A stretch of DNA of 35,951 nt from Halorubrum coriense DSM 10284 (GTDB taxonomy: Archaea; Halobacteriota; Halobacteria; Halobacteriales; Haloferacaceae). Of the stretch, positions 20,497 to 28,749 are shown in pieces. Made by a program: the position numbers and the translations under genes. The notes beneath the pieces were generated by a model, which was given only the letters and a program-made list of their open reading frames with translations, ran no database searches and was not told the origin of the DNA. The stretch's first letter is position 1. Each line of letters starts with the position of its first letter. The DNA is taken from assembly GCF_000337035.1 (NCBI RefSeq), contig NZ_AOJL01000043.1:1-35951 (forward strand), read 5' to 3'.

Positions 20497-21621
20497 ATGC
20501 GATTCGTCTTCTTCACGAACACGCCCGCCCACGTCCACCTGTACAAGCACGCCGTCGACCGGCTGGAACGGGGCGGTCACGACGTTCTCGTCTTGGGCCG
20601 GGACTACGGCTGTACGGTCGCGCTGCTCGACCGATACGACCTCCCGTATCGGCTCTACGGCTCCTGCGGAACGACGAAAGGGTCGCTGTTCCGGAACCTG
20701 CCCCGGCACTACGCCCGTATCGCTCCCGCGGTCCGGTCGTTCGACCCGGACGTGATATTCGGGGTCGGCGCGTACGCCGCCCACGCCGGACTGGTCGGCC
20801 GCGCTCCGGCGGTGTTGATCCTCGACTCGGAGCCGACGTCGCTCGATCACGCCGTCTCTCGACCGTTCGCCGCGGCGTTTCTCACGCCTCACGCCTTCGG
20901 AAAGGACCTCGGCGAGAACCACTACCAGTTCCGCGGCTTCTGCGAGACGGCGTACCTCCACCCGGACGCCTACCGGCCGAACCCCGCGATACGCGAGGAC
21001 TTGGGTCTCGCCGACGACGAGGCGTTCGTCCTGTTGCGCTTCAACGCGTTCGGCTCGCACCACGACGTCGGCCAGTCGGGATTCACCCCCGACCAGCGCC
21101 GGCAATTGGTCGAGACGTTCGCGGACCACGCCACGGTGTTCGTCTCGGACGAGGGCGGGACGCTGGACCTCGACTCGCTGCCCGCCCGCGAGTTCGACAT
21201 CCACCCCGCGCTGCTTCACGACGCCCTGTCGGCGGCGCGGCTCGTCGTCACCGACACGCAGACGGTCTGTACCGAGGCCGCCCTCCTCGGAACGCCGGTC
21301 GTCCGGTCGAACTCCTTCGTCGGCGACGAGGACATGGGGAACTTCACCGAGCTGGAGAGACGGGGACTGGTCGTCAACACCCCCGACTTCGAGGAGGTCG
21401 TCTCCACGGGCGTCGGCGTCCTGCTCGACGACTCGATCGGCGACGCGTGGCGACGTCGACGCGACGAGTACGTCGGCGGACTCGTCGACCTCACGGAGGT
21501 GATCGTCGCGGTCGCCGAAGCGGGCGGCGAGACGGCGGTCCCGGGCCTCGAACGGTGGCGCCGGGGGACCGAGCGGGCGACTCCCGATCGGTCGACGCCA
21601 CTCACAGACAAGTCGACGTGA
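20497..21621 (+). CDS. DUF354-family glycosyltransferase-like protein
   Basis: The 374-residue protein has a GT-B-like layout of the DUF354 family: MRFVFFTNTPAHVHLYKHAVDRL at the N terminus, IFGVGAYAAHAGLVGRAPAVLILDSEPTS, a linker, then FVLLRFNAFGSHHD and the donor-site region LVVTDTQTVCTEAALLGTPVVRSNSF, reminiscent of MurG and the non-hydrolysing UDP-GlcNAc epimerase fold. DUF354 proteins occur in archaeal surface-polysaccharide loci and are thought to transfer or modify sugars, but no activity is established to my knowledge. It is divergent from the large membrane-protein gene and convergent with the sugar operon. Confidence 0.88.
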   Translation: MRFVFFTNTPAHVHLYKHAVDRLERGGHDVLVLGRDYGCTVALLDRYDLPYRLYGSCGTTKGSLFRNLPRHYARIAPAVRSFDPDVIFGVGAYAAHAGLVGRAPAVLILDSEPTSLDHAVSRPFAAAFLTPHAFGKDLGENHYQFRGFCETAYLHPDAYRPNPAIREDLGLADDEAFVLLRFNAFGSHHDVGQSGFTPDQRRQLVETFADHATVFVSDEGGTLDLDSLPAREFDIHPALLHDALSAARLVVTDTQTVCTEAALLGTPVVRSNSFVGDEDMGNFTELERRGLVVNTPDFEEVVSTGVGVLLDDSIGDAWRRRRDEYVGGLVDLTEVIVAVAEAGGETAVPGLERWRRGTERATPDRSTPLTDKST

Positions 21622-21718
21622 CCGCGTCCGGCGTCGGGGGATGAACGTACGCCGACCCGCCGTCCGCCTCGCACCTCTCGACGGACGACCATCACAACGG
21701 GTTCGTGTCGGAGTCCCT

Positions 21719-21734
21719 CCGCCGATAACGGCGG
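21719..21734. terminator. GC hairpin between convergent genes
   Basis: CCGCCG-ATAA-CGGCGG is a perfect 6-base stem with a 4-base loop in the 281-base gap between the convergent DUF354 and epimerase genes. It could end or stabilise either transcript; archaeal terminators are usually T-runs, and none follows here. The rest of the gap shows nothing. Confidence 0.25.
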
Positions 21735-21902
21735 TGACGGGCGGTATGCTACCGGAACGACCGGTCCGACACGCGACGGATCACGCTGATGCGCCGGTGT
21801 CAGTCGTGGACTGCGTTCGCGCTCGGCGAGTGCCGAAGGCCCGCGAGCGCGGGACCGAAGCGAGTGACGGCGGGCGGCGGCACGGCCGCGCGTCTCCTCG
21901 TG

Positions 21903-22985
21903 TCAGTCGTCCGCCGCGTCGGAGAGCGTCGTCTCGATGGCAGCCACGGTCAGATCGGCCGCGTTGCCACCGCCGTACAGTTCGGGCTTCGGCGGAAGCT
22001 CCGATCGGTCGAACAGCGCGCGGGAGATGCGCTCCGGGTCGCTCCCGACCAACACGTTCCACCCCGATTCGACGGTCTCGACCCACTCCGTCTCGTCGCG
22101 GAGTGTGACGCAGGGCGTGTCGAGGTAGAACGCTTCTTTCTGGACCCCGCCCGAGTCGGTGGCGACCTTCGACGCGTTCGCGAGCAGCTGGAGGAACTCG
22201 ACGTAACCGACCGGATCGACGAGACGTATCTCCGCCGCGGCGCGGTCGTACAGGCCGTGCTCTCGGAGTGCGTTCTCCGTCCGCGGGTGGAGCGGCAGGA
22301 CGACCGGGGCGTCGACCGCGGTCAGGCCGTCGAGGATGCCCGCCAACCGGCCCGGGTCGTCGGTGTTCGACGCCCGGTGGACCGTCGCCAAGGCGTACTC
22401 GCCGGGGTGGAGTCCGGGGATCGGGAGGGCGGTGTCCCCGTCGAGCACTCGGTCGCGAACGGCGAGGACGGCGTCGTACATCACGTCGCCGGTCACGACC
22501 ACGTCGCCCCGGATCCCGTCGGCGCGGAGGGTCTCCGCGGCGTTCTCCCCGGGCGTCAACAGGAGGTCGGAGCAGTGGTCGGTGAGGACGCGGTTCACCT
22601 CCTCGGGCATCGACCACTTGCCGCTCCGGAGGCCGGCCTCGACGTGCGCGAGGACCGGGTCGCGTTTCGCCGCGACCAGCGCGGCCGCGAGCGTCGAGTT
22701 CGTGTCGCCGTAGACGAGCACGGCGTCCGGCGACTCCGCCTCGATCACCTCGTCTATCAGTCGCATCATCTCGGCCGTCTGCGGGGCGTGGTCCCCCGAG
22801 CCGACGCCGAGGTTGTACTCCGGTTCGGGGATGTCGAGCTCCTCGAAGAAGACCCCGGACAGCGACTCGTCGTAGTGCTGCCCGGTGTGGATCAGCACCT
22901 CCTCGTGGTCCGCGCGGAGCCGCCGGGAGACCGGGAACGCTTTGACGAACTGCGGGCGCGCGCCGACCACCGAACAGACCCGCAC
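21903..22985 (-). CDS. wecB: Non-hydrolysing UDP-GlcNAc 2-epimerase family (WecB/WbpI)
   Basis: The 360-residue protein is a full-length GT-B-fold epimerase: VGARPQFVKAFPVSR, HTGQHYDESLSGVFF, D94 in YGDTNSTLAAA, E116 in HVEAGLRSG, E129 in MPEEVNRVLTDH, H203 in TVHRASNTDD, and TDSGGVQKEAFYL near the end. The commonly conserved Glu of HRxEN is Ser206 here. The family inverts C2 of UDP-GlcNAc to UDP-ManNAc. In this operon, with C3-amination enzymes, the substrate may instead be the 2,3-diacetamido glucuronate, as for WbpI. The GTG start is three bases after the GT2 stop, the last gene of the operon. Confidence 0.92.
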   Translation of the reverse strand: MRVCSVVGARPQFVKAFPVSRRLRADHEEVLIHTGQHYDESLSGVFFEELDIPEPEYNLGVGSGDHAPQTAEMMRLIDEVIEAESPDAVLVYGDTNSTLAAALVAAKRDPVLAHVEAGLRSGKWSMPEEVNRVLTDHCSDLLLTPGENAAETLRADGIRGDVVVTGDVMYDAVLAVRDRVLDGDTALPIPGLHPGEYALATVHRASNTDDPGRLAGILDGLTAVDAPVVLPLHPRTENALREHGLYDRAAAEIRLVDPVGYVEFLQLLANASKVATDSGGVQKEAFYLDTPCVTLRDETEWVETVESGWNVLVGSDPERISRALFDRSELPPKPELYGGGNAADLTVAAIETTLSDAADD

Positions 22986-22988
22986 GGG

Positions 22989-24290
22989 TCAGTCCTCCCG
23001 CCCGGCCGCGTCGTCCGTCGTCGCGATCCCCGACCGCTCGTCTCCGGTCGCGCCGTCGGCCGCGGCGAGGTCGAACTCTCCGGGGAGGTCGGCGGGTTCG
23101 ACGCGGACCTCCAGGTCTGCGTCGGCTCGCCGCTCGGCCGCGACGCCCGTGAGGAACGACGCGAGCCCGAACAGCGCGAGGACGCCGCCGGCGGCGACCG
23201 CGCCGGCCGACCCCGCGAGGACCGACCCGGTCGCGAGCGCGACCCCCCCGACGAGCAGCCCCATTCCGAGCAGCTGCGCGACGGACCGGGGCGCTCCGAT
23301 CCCGCGGTCGCCGTCGTCGAGCAGGCGACCGAGGTAGCTCCGGAACAGGAGCACCGAGAGCGTCGGGACGAACGAGCCGTACCGGATGTGGCTGGTCTCG
23401 TCGCCGTACACCGCCCGCATCGGCACGTCGGCGATGCGAAGTCCGCGCTTGTTCAGGCGAACGAGCAGGTGGTTACAGAACCCGTAGTCCTCGTACAGCG
23501 ACTCGAACTCGACGCGGTCGAGCGCCCGCCGGGAGATCGCGGTGTACCCGTTCTGGGGATCCAACATCCGCCAGTACCCGCTGGCGATCCGGGTGAGCCC
23601 CGTGAGGAGGACGTTGCCGAACGTCCGCCACGTCGACATCTGTCGCCGGTACTCCGCGTGTCGCAGGCGGTTCCCCTTGGCGTAGTCGGCCTCGCCGCGG
23701 ACGACGGGGCCGATGATCCGGTCGAGTATCGCCGGGTCCATCTGCCCGTCGCCGTTCATCACCGCCACGACGTCGATGTCGGCGTCGTCGGCCATCGCGT
23801 TGCGGTAGCCCGTCTTTATCGCGCCGCCCACCCCGGTGTTCTCGCGGTGTCGCAGTCCGACGACGATCCGGTCGGGCAGCGCGGTCCCGGTGCGCGCGTC
23901 GCGGGCGACGATTCGGTCTCTCCAGGCCGGCCCCGCACCGTCGCTGGCCGCGGCGGCGCCGGCCACAGAGCCGGACCCGTCCGTCACCGACCCCGATCCC
24001 CCCGCGGGCGACTCCGATCCGTCCGCGACCGATCCCGCGGCGCTCGTGACCGGCCCCTCGGTTGTCGACCGCGACCCGCCGGCGGTCGGTCGCAGGCTCC
24101 CGCCCGGTCGCTCCGATCCCTCGAGCCCGGCGAGCGTCTCGCGTATCTCCGCCCACGTGTCGTCGGTCGATCGGTCGTCGACCACGTACACGCGGTCGAC
24201 GAACCCGGGGACGGTCTCGACGACCTCGCCGACGAACCCCTCCTCGTTGTACGCGGGGATCACGGCGGCGACCGTCGCGCCTTCGAACAT
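22989..24290 (-). CDS. GT2-family (DPM1-like) glycosyltransferase with Gly/Ser-rich insert and two membrane helices
   Basis: The 433-residue protein has VAAVIPAYNEEGFVGEVV, VVDDRSTDDTW, the HRENTGVGGAIKTGYRNA segment and the metal site NGDGQMDP, as in dolichol-phosphate-sugar synthases, then a DPQNGYTAISRRAL region and two hydrophobic helices (about residues 330-375). Between DDRSTDDTW and the next strand, residues 57-122 form a low-complexity Gly/Ser/Thr/Asp insert (positions 23925-24122) with repeated DGS and GSV units, where relatives have only a short loop. ATG 24290 shares one base with the upstream stop (TGATG) and is preferred over an upstream GTG. It probably loads the operon's sugar onto a polyprenyl carrier. 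Confidence 0.9.
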   Translation of the reverse strand: MFEGATVAAVIPAYNEEGFVGEVVETVPGFVDRVYVVDDRSTDDTWAEIRETLAGLEGSERPGGSLRPTAGGSRSTTEGPVTSAAGSVADGSESPAGGSGSVTDGSGSVAGAAAASDGAGPAWRDRIVARDARTGTALPDRIVVGLRHRENTGVGGAIKTGYRNAMADDADIDVVAVMNGDGQMDPAILDRIIGPVVRGEADYAKGNRLRHAEYRRQMSTWRTFGNVLLTGLTRIASGYWRMLDPQNGYTAISRRALDRVEFESLYEDYGFCNHLLVRLNKRGLRIADVPMRAVYGDETSHIRYGSFVPTLSVLLFRSYLGRLLDDGDRGIGAPRSVAQLLGMGLLVGGVALATGSVLAGSAGAVAAGGVLALFGLASFLTGVAAERRADADLEVRVEPADLPGEFDLAAADGATGDERSGIATTDDAAGRED

Positions 24291-25684
24291 CAGTCCCACC
24301 CCCGTCCGACGGTGTAGACGTCATGTGCCGTCTCCGAGAGGTCCAGCGCCTGCCGCCCGTCGACGACGGGGACGCCGCGTCGGCTCCCGTCCGCCCCCTC
24401 GCGTTCGAGGGCGCTCCAGTCGACGCGCCGGAACTCGTCGTGCGCGGTGACCAGGACGGCGGCGTCGACGTCGCGGTCCGGTATCTCGTCGATCGCGACG
24501 CGCTCCGCCGGCATCGCCGGCAGTTCGTCGAGGACCGGGTCCACCGCGAGGACGGTCGCCCCGAGCCGGTCCAACCGGCGAGCGATGTCGACGGCGGGCG
24601 AGGCCCGCGTCTCGGGAACGCCCGCGCGGTACGCCACGCCGAACAGCGCGACCGTCGCGCCCTCGATCGGTCGGTCGGCCGCCAGCCCGTCGACCAGCGT
24701 CTCGACGACGAACCCGGGCATCCGCTCGTTGACGGACCTCGCCGTCCGGATCAGCGGTGCGGGGTCCGTCACCCCGTCGAGCAGGAAGTACGGGTAGTAC
24801 GGGATACAGTGGCCGCCGACCCCCGCACCCGGGGTGAGGATGTCGCAGTACGGCTGCGTGTTCGCGGCCTCGATGGTCTCGATCACGTCGACGCCGAACG
24901 CGCCGGTGAGCGTCGCCAGCTCGTTGGCGAGCGCGATGTTGACGTCCCGGTAGACGCCCTCGAAGAGCTTGACGCACTCCGCGGTCCTCGCGTCGCTGGT
25001 CCGAACGACCTCGTTGTCGGTCAACTCGCCGTAGACGAGCGCCGCCACCCGTCCGCTCTCCGCGTCGACCCCGCCGACGACCTTCGGGTACGACCCGCGG
25101 ATGTCCCGGAGCGCGCGGCCGCTGGCGGTTCGTTCGGGCGCGTGCGCGAGTCCGAACTCGCCCGGCTCCCGGTCGCCGGCGGTGAGGATCGGCTCGACGA
25201 CGTCAGCGCAGGTCCCCGGGGGAACGGTCGACTCCACGAACACCGTGTCGCCCGGATCGAGGCCCGACCGGACGGTCTCGACGGCCGCCTCGAGCGCGGA
25301 GAGGTCCGGATCGCTGTCGCCGTCGATCACGGTCGGAACCACGATCACGTGGACCCGGGCCGCCGCCGCCGCGGCCTCGCCGTCGGTCGTGGCGGCGAAC
25401 CGGTCGTCTGCGACCAGTTCCGGTAGCAGCGATGACACGCCCGGCTCGTGATCGAGTGGATTGGTCCCGTCCGTCAGCGCCGCGACGCGGTCGGGGTCGA
25501 CGTCGACGCCGGTCACCGCGCCGGTCGTCTCAGCGTACACCAACGACAGCGGCAGCCCGATCTTTCCCATCCCGTACACCGCGACGGGGACGCGCCCCTC
25601 GCGGAAGGCCGCCCGCTGCTCGTCCGGAGACGCGTCGGTTCCGTACAGCCCGATCGTCTCCGTCGCGGAGGCGTTCCGGGTCAT
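24290..25684 (-). CDS. Nucleotide-sugar dehydrogenase (UDP-GlcNAc/ManNAc 6-dehydrogenase, WbpA/WecC type)
   Basis: The 464-residue protein has all three domains of the family: an NAD-binding start after 32 extra residues (VAVYGMGKIGLPLSLVYA, GMGKIG at 38-43), EST at 151-153, the central-helix Lys239 in ECVKLFEGVYRDVNIALANELA, and the catalytic Cys293 in GAGVGGHCIPYYP, where VDP is more usual. It oxidises C6 of a UDP-sugar to the uronic acid with 2 NAD+. With an aminotransferase and acetyltransferase next to it, UDP-GlcNAc is the likely substrate (WbpA reaction). Its ATG overlaps the oxidoreductase stop (ATGA), and its stop overlaps the GT2 ATG. Confidence 0.93.
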   Translation of the reverse strand: MTRNASATETIGLYGTDASPDEQRAAFREGRVPVAVYGMGKIGLPLSLVYAETTGAVTGVDVDPDRVAALTDGTNPLDHEPGVSSLLPELVADDRFAATTDGEAAAAAARVHVIVVPTVIDGDSDPDLSALEAAVETVRSGLDPGDTVFVESTVPPGTCADVVEPILTAGDREPGEFGLAHAPERTASGRALRDIRGSYPKVVGGVDAESGRVAALVYGELTDNEVVRTSDARTAECVKLFEGVYRDVNIALANELATLTGAFGVDVIETIEAANTQPYCDILTPGAGVGGHCIPYYPYFLLDGVTDPAPLIRTARSVNERMPGFVVETLVDGLAADRPIEGATVALFGVAYRAGVPETRASPAVDIARRLDRLGATVLAVDPVLDELPAMPAERVAIDEIPDRDVDAAVLVTAHDEFRRVDWSALEREGADGSRRGVPVVDGRQALDLSETAHDVYTVGRGWD

Positions 25685-26667
25685 CGGCTCCCCGTCTTCG
25701 CGACCGCCGCCTCGGGACCGTCGAGCGCCTCGCCGATCTCGCGGACCAGCTCGATCACCCGGAGCCCGTCGTGACCGGATACCTCGGGAGGGATCCCCTC
25801 GTTCACGGCCGAAACGAACGATTCGATCTCGCCGCGGAGCGGCTCGCCGCTGTTGACCTGCGGTCGCTCGACGACGCTCTCGGAGCGATACCGGACGTCG
25901 CCGTTCGACTCGACGTAGCCGGGCAGCGAGTGCCGGTGAATCTTCACCGACTGCGTCAGGTAGTTCACCGTCACCCGACACTCCCGGCCGGTGACCGCGA
26001 GTTCGCGGACCTTCTGGTGGGTGATCCGGCTCGCCGTCAGCGTCCCCAACACGCCGTTGTCGAGCTTGAGCGTCGCCGTGACGTGGGGGTCGCCGTCGAT
26101 CCCCGCCGCGTACGTCTCGTCGACCCCGGCGTCGAACAGCGACAGGAGGATGTCGAGGTCGTGGATCATCAGGTCCTCGACCACGCCGTCGGTGTTCTCG
26201 CGGTCCACCGGGGGGCCGAGCCGGCGGGCGTCGACCGCGAGGACGTCCATCTCCGGCAGGACGTCCGAGAGGGCCCGTACCGCCGGATTGAACCGCTCGA
26301 TGTGGCCGACCTGGAGCCGGAGGTCCTTCCGGTCGGCGAGCGCGATCAGGTCCCGCCCGGTCGCCGGGTCGTCGACGAACGGCTTCTCGACCAGCACGTG
26401 CGTGTCGGCCTCCAGCGCCTCCCGCACGACCGGCGCGTGGAACTGCGTCGGGACGACGACCGAGACGGCGTCGACCGCCTGAAGCAGCGTGCCCCGGTTG
26501 AGCGCGCGCGTCCCGTGCTTCTCGGCGATCTCCGTCGCCCGGTCCCAGTCGTCGTCGGCGACGCCGACCAGGTCCACCGCGGACGAGCCGGCGTACACGC
26601 GGGCGTGGTGTGCGCCCATGCTCCCGACGCCGATGACCCCGACGCGGAGCGCCGCGTCGTCAGTCAT
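25681..26667 (-). CDS. Gfo/Idh/MocA oxidoreductase (WbpB/WlbA type)
   Basis: The 328-residue protein has the Rossmann start VGVIGVGSMGAHHARVY (GVGSMG at 13-18), the E94-K95-P96 motif in VLVEKPF, GHIERFNPAVRAL, and the catalytic-region MIHDLDILLSLFDAG. It is an NAD-dependent dehydrogenase; WbpB and WlbA oxidise C3 of UDP-GlcNAcA, giving the 3-keto sugar for the next enzyme. Its start overlaps the aminotransferase gene by eight bases and its stop overlaps the dehydrogenase ATG. The same chemistry on a different sugar cannot be excluded. Confidence 0.92.
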   Translation of the reverse strand: MTDDAALRVGVIGVGSMGAHHARVYAGSSAVDLVGVADDDWDRATEIAEKHGTRALNRGTLLQAVDAVSVVVPTQFHAPVVREALEADTHVLVEKPFVDDPATGRDLIALADRKDLRLQVGHIERFNPAVRALSDVLPEMDVLAVDARRLGPPVDRENTDGVVEDLMIHDLDILLSLFDAGVDETYAAGIDGDPHVTATLKLDNGVLGTLTASRITHQKVRELAVTGRECRVTVNYLTQSVKIHRHSLPGYVESNGDVRYRSESVVERPQVNSGEPLRGEIESFVSAVNEGIPPEVSGHDGLRVIELVREIGEALDGPEAAVAKTGSR

Positions 26668-27787
26668 TCGCGGGCACCTCCGCCTCCGGCAGCCCGTAGT
26701 GATCGCGCACGGCGTCGGCGATCCGGTCGAGCTCCTCGTCGACGAGCCCGGGGTGGACCGGCAGCGACACGACCTCGTCGACGAGACGACGCGCCGTCGG
26801 GACCGACGCCTCGTACCCGTCGTAGGCGGGCTGGTCCGGGATCAGCGTCGGGTAGTAGACGGCCGTGTCGACGCCGCGCTCGTCGAGGTGGTCCCGGAGC
26901 GCAGCCCGGTCCGGACAGCGGACCGTGTACTGGTGGTAGACGTGCCGGCGCTCCGGCGGCTCCACCGGCAGCGTCAGCTCCGAGACGTCTTCGAGCGCCG
27001 CCGAGAGCCGCGCCGCGTTCTCGCGGCGGCGCGCGTTGTACGACGGGAGCTTCCGGAGCTGTTCCACCCCGATAGCGGCCGAGAGGCTCGTCAGCCGGAG
27101 GTTGTGGCCGACGGACACGTGGTCGTAGCCGCGGTCGGCCGCGTCCGACCGCCCGTGGTTGACGAAGCGGGCGGCGCGCTCGGCGACCCCCCCGTCGTCG
27201 GTGACGACCATCCCGCCCTCGCCGGTCGTCATGTTCTTCGTCGGGTAGAACGAGAAGCAGCCGGCGTCGCCGAAGGTGCCCACCGGCGTCCCCTCGTAGG
27301 CCGCCCCGTGTGCCTGCGCCGCGTCCTCTATCAGCGCGACGTCGTGCTCCTCGGCGATCGCGGTCAGCCGGTCCATCTCCGCGGGCAGCCCGTACAGGTG
27401 GACCGGAAGGATCGCGGCCACGTCGTCCGTCGCCTCGATCGCCGCCTCGACCGCGTCGGGGTCCAGCGTGTACGTCGCCGGGTCGACGTCGGCGAACACC
27501 GGGCGCGCCCCGCAGAGCCGGACCGCGTTCGCGCTCGCGACGAACGAGAACGGCGTCGTGACGACCGCGTCGCCCTCGCCGATCCCGACGGCTTCGAGCG
27601 CGGTCTGTAGGGCGGCGGTCCCGTTGGCGGCCGCGACCCCGCGATCGGCGCCGCAGAACGCCGCGAACTCCCGTTCGAACTCGCGGACGACCGGGCCGTC
27701 CGCCAGTCGACCGCTCTCCAGCACCTCGCGGACCCGTTCGAGCTCCCGTTCGCCGACGTCGGGGTCGGCGATGGCGACCCGGCTCAT
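26660..27787 (-). CDS. DegT/DnrJ/EryC1/StrS sugar aminotransferase (WbpE/WlbC type)
   Basis: The 375-residue PLP enzyme has NGTAALQTALEA (phosphate cup), D155 in ALIEDAAQAHGA (pyridine-N partner), and Lys184 in CFSFYPTKNMTTGEGGMVVT (Schiff base), plus the family end GVDTAVYYPTLIPDQPAY. It would aminate the 3-keto group of UDP-3-keto-GlcNAcA with glutamate as donor, as WbpE does. ATG 27787 overlaps the acetyltransferase stop (ATGA) and fits the family start; the frame is open upstream but not homologous. It is in the middle of a tightly packed operon. Confidence 0.93.
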   Translation of the reverse strand: MSRVAIADPDVGERELERVREVLESGRLADGPVVREFEREFAAFCGADRGVAAANGTAALQTALEAVGIGEGDAVVTTPFSFVASANAVRLCGARPVFADVDPATYTLDPDAVEAAIEATDDVAAILPVHLYGLPAEMDRLTAIAEEHDVALIEDAAQAHGAAYEGTPVGTFGDAGCFSFYPTKNMTTGEGGMVVTDDGGVAERAARFVNHGRSDAADRGYDHVSVGHNLRLTSLSAAIGVEQLRKLPSYNARRRENAARLSAALEDVSELTLPVEPPERRHVYHQYTVRCPDRAALRDHLDERGVDTAVYYPTLIPDQPAYDGYEASVPTARRLVDEVVSLPVHPGLVDEELDRIADAVRDHYGLPEAEVPAND

Positions 27788-28404
27788 GCTATCGTGTTCG
27801 AGCCGTCGAGCGGCTCCGGGAGCTCGCGGTGTTCGGCGGGGACGCCGGCGGCGAGCGTCTCGGGCGGGACGTCGTCGGTGACGACGGCGCCGGCGGCCAC
27901 GAACGCCCGCTCGCCGACGGAGACGCCGGGGAGGACGGTCGCGTTGGCGCCGACGGAGACCGAGTCGGCGAGCGTGGGGCCCTCGAGGTCGACGTCCTGA
28001 CGGACGGGATAGGCGTCGTTCGTCAACACCGCCCCCGGTCCGACGAACACGTCGTCGCCTATCGCGGTCTCCCGGGGGACGTACACGTTCGTCTGGAGGC
28101 TCACGTTCGAGCCCACCGTCGTCGCCCCGTCGATGACGCTGTTGGTGCCGACGAGGACGTCGTCCCCCAGATCGGTGCGCTCCCTGACGAGGGCGTTGTG
28201 TCCGGTCGTGAACCCGTCTCCCGCGCGCACGTCCGCGTAGACGATCGACCCCGCCCGGACCGTCGCGTCGGCGCCGAGGACGGTCGCACCGGCGTCCTCG
28301 GCGTACTCGTATCCGACCGTCGCGCGTTCGCTCACCGTCGCCCGCGCACCGAGTTCGACGTCCGCGACCGTCGAGGCCGGAGCGTTCCGTTGTAAGTCTC
28401 CCAT
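27784..28404 (-). CDS. Hexapeptide-repeat acyltransferase (WbpD/WlbB-type N-acetyltransferase)
   Basis: The 206-residue protein is a left-handed beta-helix. Imperfect hexads ([LIV]-G-x4) run through VGYEYAEDAGATVLGADATV, LGDDVLVGTNSVI, IGDDVFVGPGAVL and VGANATVLPGVSVGERAFVAAGAVV, with a catalytic-type His in TTGHNALV, and it ends AAGVPAEHRELPEP, typical of sugar N-acetyltransferases. With the flanking aminotransferase, it likely acetylates the 3-amino group with acetyl-CoA (WbpD). ATG 28404 is preferred to the longer open frame because the repeats begin soon after and the promoter box is 39 bases upstream. It is the first gene of the operon. Confidence 0.92.
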   Translation of the reverse strand: MGDLQRNAPASTVADVELGARATVSERATVGYEYAEDAGATVLGADATVRAGSIVYADVRAGDGFTTGHNALVRERTDLGDDVLVGTNSVIDGATTVGSNVSLQTNVYVPRETAIGDDVFVGPGAVLTNDAYPVRQDVDLEGPTLADSVSVGANATVLPGVSVGERAFVAAGAVVTDDVPPETLAAGVPAEHRELPEPLDGSNTIA

Positions 28405-28438
28405 GTCTGATTCGTGTAGCGATGGGGCCGGTCCGAAC

Positions 28439-28447
28439 ATTGTTATG
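28439..28447 (-). promoter_or_regulatory. RTAACRAW-type promoter box of the diamino-sugar operon
   Basis: On the minus strand this reads cataacaat, 39 bases before the acetyltransferase ATG, predicting a leader of about ten bases. It drives six overlapping or abutting genes as far as 21903. Confidence 0.55.
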
Positions 28448-28716
28448 GAGATGCTTGTCACGGTACGATCGGCATACTCGGGCGTCTCGCCCCGGCGAGC
28501 GGGGTCGGCACGCCCGACCGCGGCCACGGGGCGACGGACGCACCCGGAAGGGGGGTCCGCGATCTCGGCGGCGGAGTAAGGAGAGGTTCCCCGACTTTCG
28601 CCTCCCGTTACTCGTCTCGTGGCTCGCGTTACTCGCCCCGCGTCCGCGACGGGTCCGTTGTCGGGGCGCTAGCGCCGATCGGTCCGTTCCGGGGCTCTCC
28701 CCCGAGGTATGCTCAT

Positions 28717-28725
28717 CGTAACAAA
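28717..28725 (+). promoter_or_regulatory. RTAACRAW-type promoter box of the secreted-protein gene
   Basis: The sequence cgtaacaaa is centred 29 bases before ATG 28750, the leaderless spacing. Confidence 0.55.
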
Positions 28726-28749
28726 GTCGATAATCGCGAACGTCCACGT

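Larger units (their letters stand above)
28405..28749. other. Divergent control region between the sugar operon and the secreted-protein gene
   Basis: This 345-base region holds the leftward promoter box (28439-28447), with the 10-mer gttatggaga also found at 17688-17697, about 215 bases of GC-rich sequence, the 12-base palindrome GGCGCTAGCGCC (28665-28676), and the rightward box (28717-28725). I see no convincing gene in it. Confidence 0.55.

Noticed and set aside
21789-24317. An 842-residue plus-strand frame opposite the epimerase and GT2 genes
   Set aside because: It is antisense to two proteins with intact motifs and shows only the composition of a complementary-strand shadow.
28665-28676. 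12-base palindrome GGCGCTAGCGCC
   Set aside because: It is perfect but isolated, not placed at a promoter, and made mostly of G and C; I could not tie it to a function.
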